Part shown: one piece after another, positions 14,878 to 17,369 of the stretch | Layout: each line of letters opens with the position of its first letter | Numbering within the stretch: the stretch's first letter is position 1 | From: CAYWHE01 sp964458125 | GTDB taxonomy: Bacteria; Bacteroidota; Bacteroidia; AKYH767-A; OLB10 | DNA: 17,369 bases | Reading direction: 5' to 3' | NCBI GenBank assembly: GCA_964458125.1 | Contig: CAYWHE010000075.1 | Span: 1-17,369 of the forward strand | Made by a program: the position numbers and the translations under genes | The notes under the pieces: model-generated | The model's database searches: none | The model's input: the letters and a program-made list of their open reading frames with translations, nothing else | What the model was told of the DNA's origin: nothing

Positions 14878-15738
14878 ATGAAACAATTGTTTATTTTATT
14901 TTTTGCTTCCAGCCTGCTGTTTGGATGCAAGTCATACAAGGAAGAATTTGAAAAGTCAAATCGCGAACGGGACTCCATCCTGACGCTGGCTATTCAAAAG
15001 GAAGCGGCGATCGATTCCTTTGTCACTTCTTTTACAGAAATTGAAAGCAACCTGGACAACATCACGCAGCGACAAAACATCATTTCAACACAGGCCAAAA
15101 ACAGCACAGAGTTTTCCAGGGATGCCAAGCAGCGCATCAACGAATCCATACAGGCTATCAATGAACTGATGGAAAAAAACAAGGCCGAACTGGAATCGCT
15201 TCGGAAGAAACTAAAGGGCAGCAATGCCCGCATCGGCAGCCTGGAAAAAATGATTGCCAGCCTGAACGAACAGGTTGCTCAGAAGGACTCCGAACTGGCC
15301 GTATTAAACCTGCAACTGCTTTCCCTGAACAAGAATATAGACAGTTTACATGTATTTATTGATACCATTTCCGCCCAGAACCAGTTCAAGGCGCAGGTCA
15401 TCAGCGATCAAACCACCCGGCTGCACACAGCTTTTTACGTGGTGGGAACCTACAAGGAACTGCGGGATAAAAACGTATTGAATAAAGAAGGCGGTTTTCT
15501 GGGTTTGGGTAAGGAACAAAAGCTGAAATCCGATTTCAACAATGAAGCCTTTACCCGTATTGACTTCACCCAGCTGGCCACCATCACCATCAATTCAAAA
15601 GGAGCCAGGGTACTGACCAACCACCCGAGCGATTCCTACCGGATTGACGGGGATAAGAAGCAGGTGCGCAGCCTGATGATTACCGATGCCGAAAAATTCT
15701 GGAAAGTTTCCAAATACCTGGTTATCGTAACCAACTAA
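14878..15738 (+). CDS. Coiled-coil lipoprotein of unknown function
   Basis: 286 residues. A lipoprotein signal peptide ends in the lipobox LLFGC, with Cys17 as the lipidated residue. Residues about 20-165 are rich in Glu, Lys, Gln and Asn with a heptad-like hydrophobic pattern, so a long coiled coil is likely. A compact C-terminal domain (about 185-286) begins AFYVVGTYKELRDKNVLNKEGG and contains aromatic and hydrophobic strands up to FWKVSKYLVIVTN. I recall this end from conserved Bacteroidota lipoproteins of unassigned function, but I do not assign a name. The start is the ATG at 14878; a longer frame reaches a TTG at 14803, but that lies inside the -7 element and would bury the lipobox. With the LysM gene upstream it may form an envelope-maintenance neighbourhood; this is inference from position only. 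Confidence 0.8.
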   Translation: MKQLFILFFASSLLFGCKSYKEEFEKSNRERDSILTLAIQKEAAIDSFVTSFTEIESNLDNITQRQNIISTQAKNSTEFSRDAKQRINESIQAINELMEKNKAELESLRKKLKGSNARIGSLEKMIASLNEQVAQKDSELAVLNLQLLSLNKNIDSLHVFIDTISAQNQFKAQVISDQTTRLHTAFYVVGTYKELRDKNVLNKEGGFLGLGKEQKLKSDFNNEAFTRIDFTQLATITINSKGARVLTNHPSDSYRIDGDKKQVRSLMITDAEKFWKVSKYLVIVTN

Positions 15739-15945
15739 TTTCAGGAAAAAAAGGATAAAGGGTACCACAAGCGCTCTTTTTTATAGTATTTCTGCGATCC
15801 CCTCCTTGGAAACGGATTGAGCGATAAATCATTACTCATGCGCCTGTATATGGAGGGCGGAATCGATTTCCCGTGAGGGCTGAACCTGCACACGGAACAA
15901 GTCCTTTCGCTTTAGCACCCTACTGATGGTGACCATCCGGCCCTC

Positions 15946-16227
15946 TTAATTTCCTGCCAGGGTTCCCGAAGCATGGTCCTCACAGGTATCAGCCACCAGT
16001 TTTTGAACATAAGTCAGGGCCAGGGGGGTCAGCATGCAGCAGCCGGAAAGGGCTCCCACAAAGCCTACTTCCGGGTTCATCAGCCGGTGATCACCCCTGC
16101 AGGCAGTTGCGGCTGAGGCCTCCGGCTTCATCCCCCCCGGTAACCCAGGAATGGGTATGGTCAAAGGAGGGGTAAAATAATCTTCACGGCTATTAATCCA
16201 GGGTAAGGTTACTTCCTGTTGGGGCAT
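15946..16227 (-). CDS. Possible small protein of 93 residues with a Gly-Gly step and four cysteines
   Basis: The frame from the ATG at 16227 has coding-like codon choice and no overlap with a neighbour. A longer frame reaches 16404 but would overlap the opposite gene and cross its promoter. Residues 1-32 are polar then proline-rich and end in IPGLPGG. Residues 33-93 contain Cys43, Cys63, Cys64 and Cys82 and a hydrophobic stretch (GFVGALSGCCMLTPLALTYV, 55-74). I do not recognise a family. The Gly-Gly step recalls leader peptides of exported peptides, but no C39 peptidase/ABC exporter or modification enzyme is nearby. It could also be a degraded gene fragment or a chance frame. No TAnnTTTG is seen upstream on this strand. 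Confidence 0.33.
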   Translation of the reverse strand: MPQQEVTLPWINSREDYFTPPLTIPIPGLPGGMKPEASAATACRGDHRLMNPEVGFVGALSGCCMLTPLALTYVQKLVADTCEDHASGTLAGN

Positions 16228-16289
16228 GCTTGACCGATTTTTGGAATAAAAATATTTTAACAATGCGAGCGTATATACGCAAAAACCCT

Positions 16290-16297
16290 TATGTTTG
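16290..16297 (+). promoter_or_regulatory. -7 element of the 98-residue protein gene
   Basis: TATGTTTG matches TAnnTTTG, 93 bases before the ATG at 16391. No good -33 TTG is seen. Its presence argues against a protein-coding reading of 16228-16404 on the opposite strand. Confidence 0.45.
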
Positions 16298-16390
16298 TAT
16301 ACCGATAAACGAACGGAAAACACAAATCCGGGAATTCCTTCTTCCATTCCCCTTTTCCAGGTTAACATCCAGATCCAAACCAGAACGGAC

Positions 16391-16687
16391 ATGAAAAAAT
16401 ACATTGTGCAAATTTATCTGCCGGATTATCTTGGCGATGATTTTTATGAATTGATCCCCAGGCACAGGGAATACATCAATGTGCTGATTGAAAAAGGACA
16501 TGTCATCAATTATTGCGTCAATGCCGAGCGCACCAAGGGCTGGATTGAAATGAACGCCCGGTCCGTTGAGGAAATTAAAAACCTCATCAGCCGTTTTCCC
16601 ATCAAACGGTTTATACGTTACGACATCAATGAAATCATGATTTTTGACGGAGAGGCATACCGCCTGCCCAAGATGGTGATGAATTGA
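16391..16687 (+). CDS. Small ferredoxin-like-fold protein (muconolactone isomerase/YciI-like)
   Basis: 98 residues with a beta-alpha-beta-beta-alpha-beta pattern typical of dimeric alpha+beta barrel proteins: KYIVQIYLP, a helix (DFYELIPRHREYINVLIEKG), then NYCVNAERTKGWIEMNA, a helix (SVEEIKNLISRFP), and YDINEIMIFDG. This layout resembles muconolactone delta-isomerase and YciI-like proteins, which are often small unassigned enzymes or stability factors. No aromatic-degradation gene is nearby, so an isomerase role is not supported. The ATG at 16391 is preferred over an in-frame TTG at 16295 because the latter sits inside the -7 element and would add an unstructured tail. It converges with the lipoprotein gene 34 bp downstream; a GC-rich CCGGC/GCCGG hairpin (16689-16705) without a T-run lies between them. 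Confidence 0.72.
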   Translation: MKKYIVQIYLPDYLGDDFYELIPRHREYINVLIEKGHVINYCVNAERTKGWIEMNARSVEEIKNLISRFPIKRFIRYDINEIMIFDGEAYRLPKMVMN

Positions 16688-16721
16688 ACCGGCCATAACC
16701 GCCGGCCCTATTGCGGCCAGC

Positions 16722-17255
16722 CTAGCCCACTTTTTTGCCCTTAACCACTTTCTGGTCCAGTTCAAATTTATCCAGGCTTTTGATTTTCAAAACGAGAAAA
16801 ACCGGATCACTCCCGGTGGTCACGTAATATAATTTCTCCCCGTAATTCACCGTTGGCTTTTGCCTGTCATTCATCACCTGCAGGACATAATATCCATTCC
16901 TGTTCTGCAGGCTTCCGAATACCAAAAATTTATTCGCCCCGTCCTCCACCGAAATGCTGACCCGGTTACCGTCATGTACTTTGGAAATCACACAGGGGGT
17001 TCCGGCCCTGATCACGATTTCCTCCACCTTGCTTCCTCCTTTAATGGTGAGTGTGCCTTCCGTGGTTTCTTTTTCCTTTTCGTTGATTTCAGCTCGTTTC
17101 AGGACGATGATATCAGACGTGTAGAACTGAATGGCTTTCAGTTCATTTTCGTTCAGCTTATACTTTTCCCTCAACCCCTGTGTAAAGGGTACTTTCGGAG
17201 AACACGATACCATCAACAGCAGGATGGGGAGGATGACCAGGGGATATTTTTTCAT
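16722..17255 (-). CDS. Lipoprotein of unknown function
   Basis: 177 residues. The signal peptide MKKYPLVILPILLLMVSC ends in a lipobox with Cys18, so the mature protein is membrane-anchored, probably in the outer membrane or facing the periplasm. The body is mostly beta-strand and begins FTQGLREKYKLNENELKAIQFYTSDIIVLK. I recall this opening from conserved Bacteroidota lipoproteins but cannot name a function. It has many Lys/Glu pairs and one further Cys at about residue 87. The ATG at 17255 was chosen because it places the signal peptide at the N-terminus; an in-frame ATG at 17288 would add 11 residues ahead of it. A -7 element lies upstream on the same strand. It converges with the gene ending at 16687. 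Confidence 0.78.
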   Translation of the reverse strand: MKKYPLVILPILLLMVSCSPKVPFTQGLREKYKLNENELKAIQFYTSDIIVLKRAEINEKEKETTEGTLTIKGGSKVEEIVIRAGTPCVISKVHDGNRVSISVEDGANKFLVFGSLQNRNGYYVLQVMNDRQKPTVNYGEKLYYVTTGSDPVFLVLKIKSLDKFELDQKVVKGKKVG

Positions 17256-17322
17256 ATTCAATATTTTTAGCACCTGCTTTAACGCCAAACCCGGTAAAAG
17301 ATTTCAGACCGTTTGGGTTCTG

Positions 17323-17330
17323 CAAAAATA
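17323..17330 (-). promoter_or_regulatory. -7 element of the right-hand lipoprotein gene
   Basis: Read on the minus strand this is TATTTTTG, a TAnnTTTG match, 67 bases before the ATG at 17255. The -33 region is not well matched in the few bases left before the window edge. Confidence 0.45.
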
Positions 17331-17369
17331 TAACCTATTCACGTAACCCGGTGAATTTTATTTGGAGAT

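Larger units (their letters stand above)
15739..16390. other. Poorly explained region between the two lipoprotein-side genes
   Basis: 652 bp. The plus strand has no frame of useful length before 16391. The minus strand holds the possible 93-residue ORF at 15946-16227. The segment 15739-15945 shows no gene, no convincing terminator (only a GCGCTCTTTTTT-like stretch at 15771-15782 with no partner stem) and no promoter. A -7 element for the next gene is at 16290-16297. No similarity to mobile elements is visible. Confidence 0.5.

Noticed and set aside
16228..16404. N-terminal extension of the minus-strand small ORF to 16404
   Set aside because: It would overlap the start of the opposite 98-residue gene and cross that gene's -7 element, and its composition is unlike the rest of the frame.
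16689..16705. GC-rich hairpin between the convergent genes at 16687 and 16722 as a terminator
   Set aside because: The CCGGC/GCCGG stem has no T-run on either side, so it is not a convincing intrinsic terminator.

Overview
The window looks like chromosomal DNA of a member of the Bacteroidota, roughly 48-50% GC by impression. Three things point there. Several genes are preceded by the Bacteroidota -7 element TAnnTTTG, for example TATCTTTG at 1515, 8857 and 10703. A 1514-residue secreted protein ends in the gliding-motility/T9SS type B C-terminal domain. Gene starts generally lack Shine-Dalgarno sequences. I cannot place it to class or genus. I see no tRNA, rRNA, CRISPR array, insertion sequence, integrase or phage gene, so this reads as core or lightly accessory chromosome.

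Layout: (1) 1-1466, plus strand: the 3' part of a periplasmic adaptor (HlyD/MFP) gene, then tsaB with a TTG start. (2) 1547-6091, plus strand: a giant repeat adhesin with its own strong promoter and a bidirectional terminator (6098-6131). It has a signal peptide, a choice-of-anchor-L-like region, 14 Ig-like units (13 of exactly 71 residues), two PKD domains and a CHU_C-type sorting domain. (3) 6157-8700, minus strand: a two-gene unit of an RCK-type K+ channel followed by a sodium:solute symporter, with an inverted repeat in the spacer. (4) 8701-9233: a gene-poor stretch with a good promoter and a small hairpin. (5) 9234-9842 plus, a cytoplasmic SGNH hydrolase, convergent with an AlkD-type DNA glycosylase at 9865-10596 minus. 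(6) 10740-11978, plus: an FAD enzyme carrying flavin-dependent halogenase motifs, divergent from alkD, with inverted repeats in the shared intergenic region. (7) 12080-13426, minus: a long-form NfeD/ClpP-class membrane serine protease. (8) 13518-15738, plus: a LysM/double-psi-barrel envelope protein, a possible 46-residue ORF and a coiled-coil lipoprotein. (9) 15739-17369: a poorly explained stretch with a possible 93-residue small protein (minus), a 98-residue ferredoxin-like-fold protein (plus) and a convergent lipoprotein (minus).

Most products act in the envelope: efflux adaptor, T9SS adhesin, symporter, K+ channel, membrane protease, LysM protein and two lipoproteins. There is no evident single pathway, and I found no convincing new multi-gene system. 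The best leads are the internal architecture of the giant repeat gene (period-3 higher-order duplication and constant unit length), the K+ channel with Arg in place of the last filter glycine, the stand-alone halogenase-like flavoenzyme with a possible operator at its promoter, and a small Cys-containing ORF with a Gly-Gly step at 15946-16227. All family calls were made by eye from translated sequence and no database search was run.
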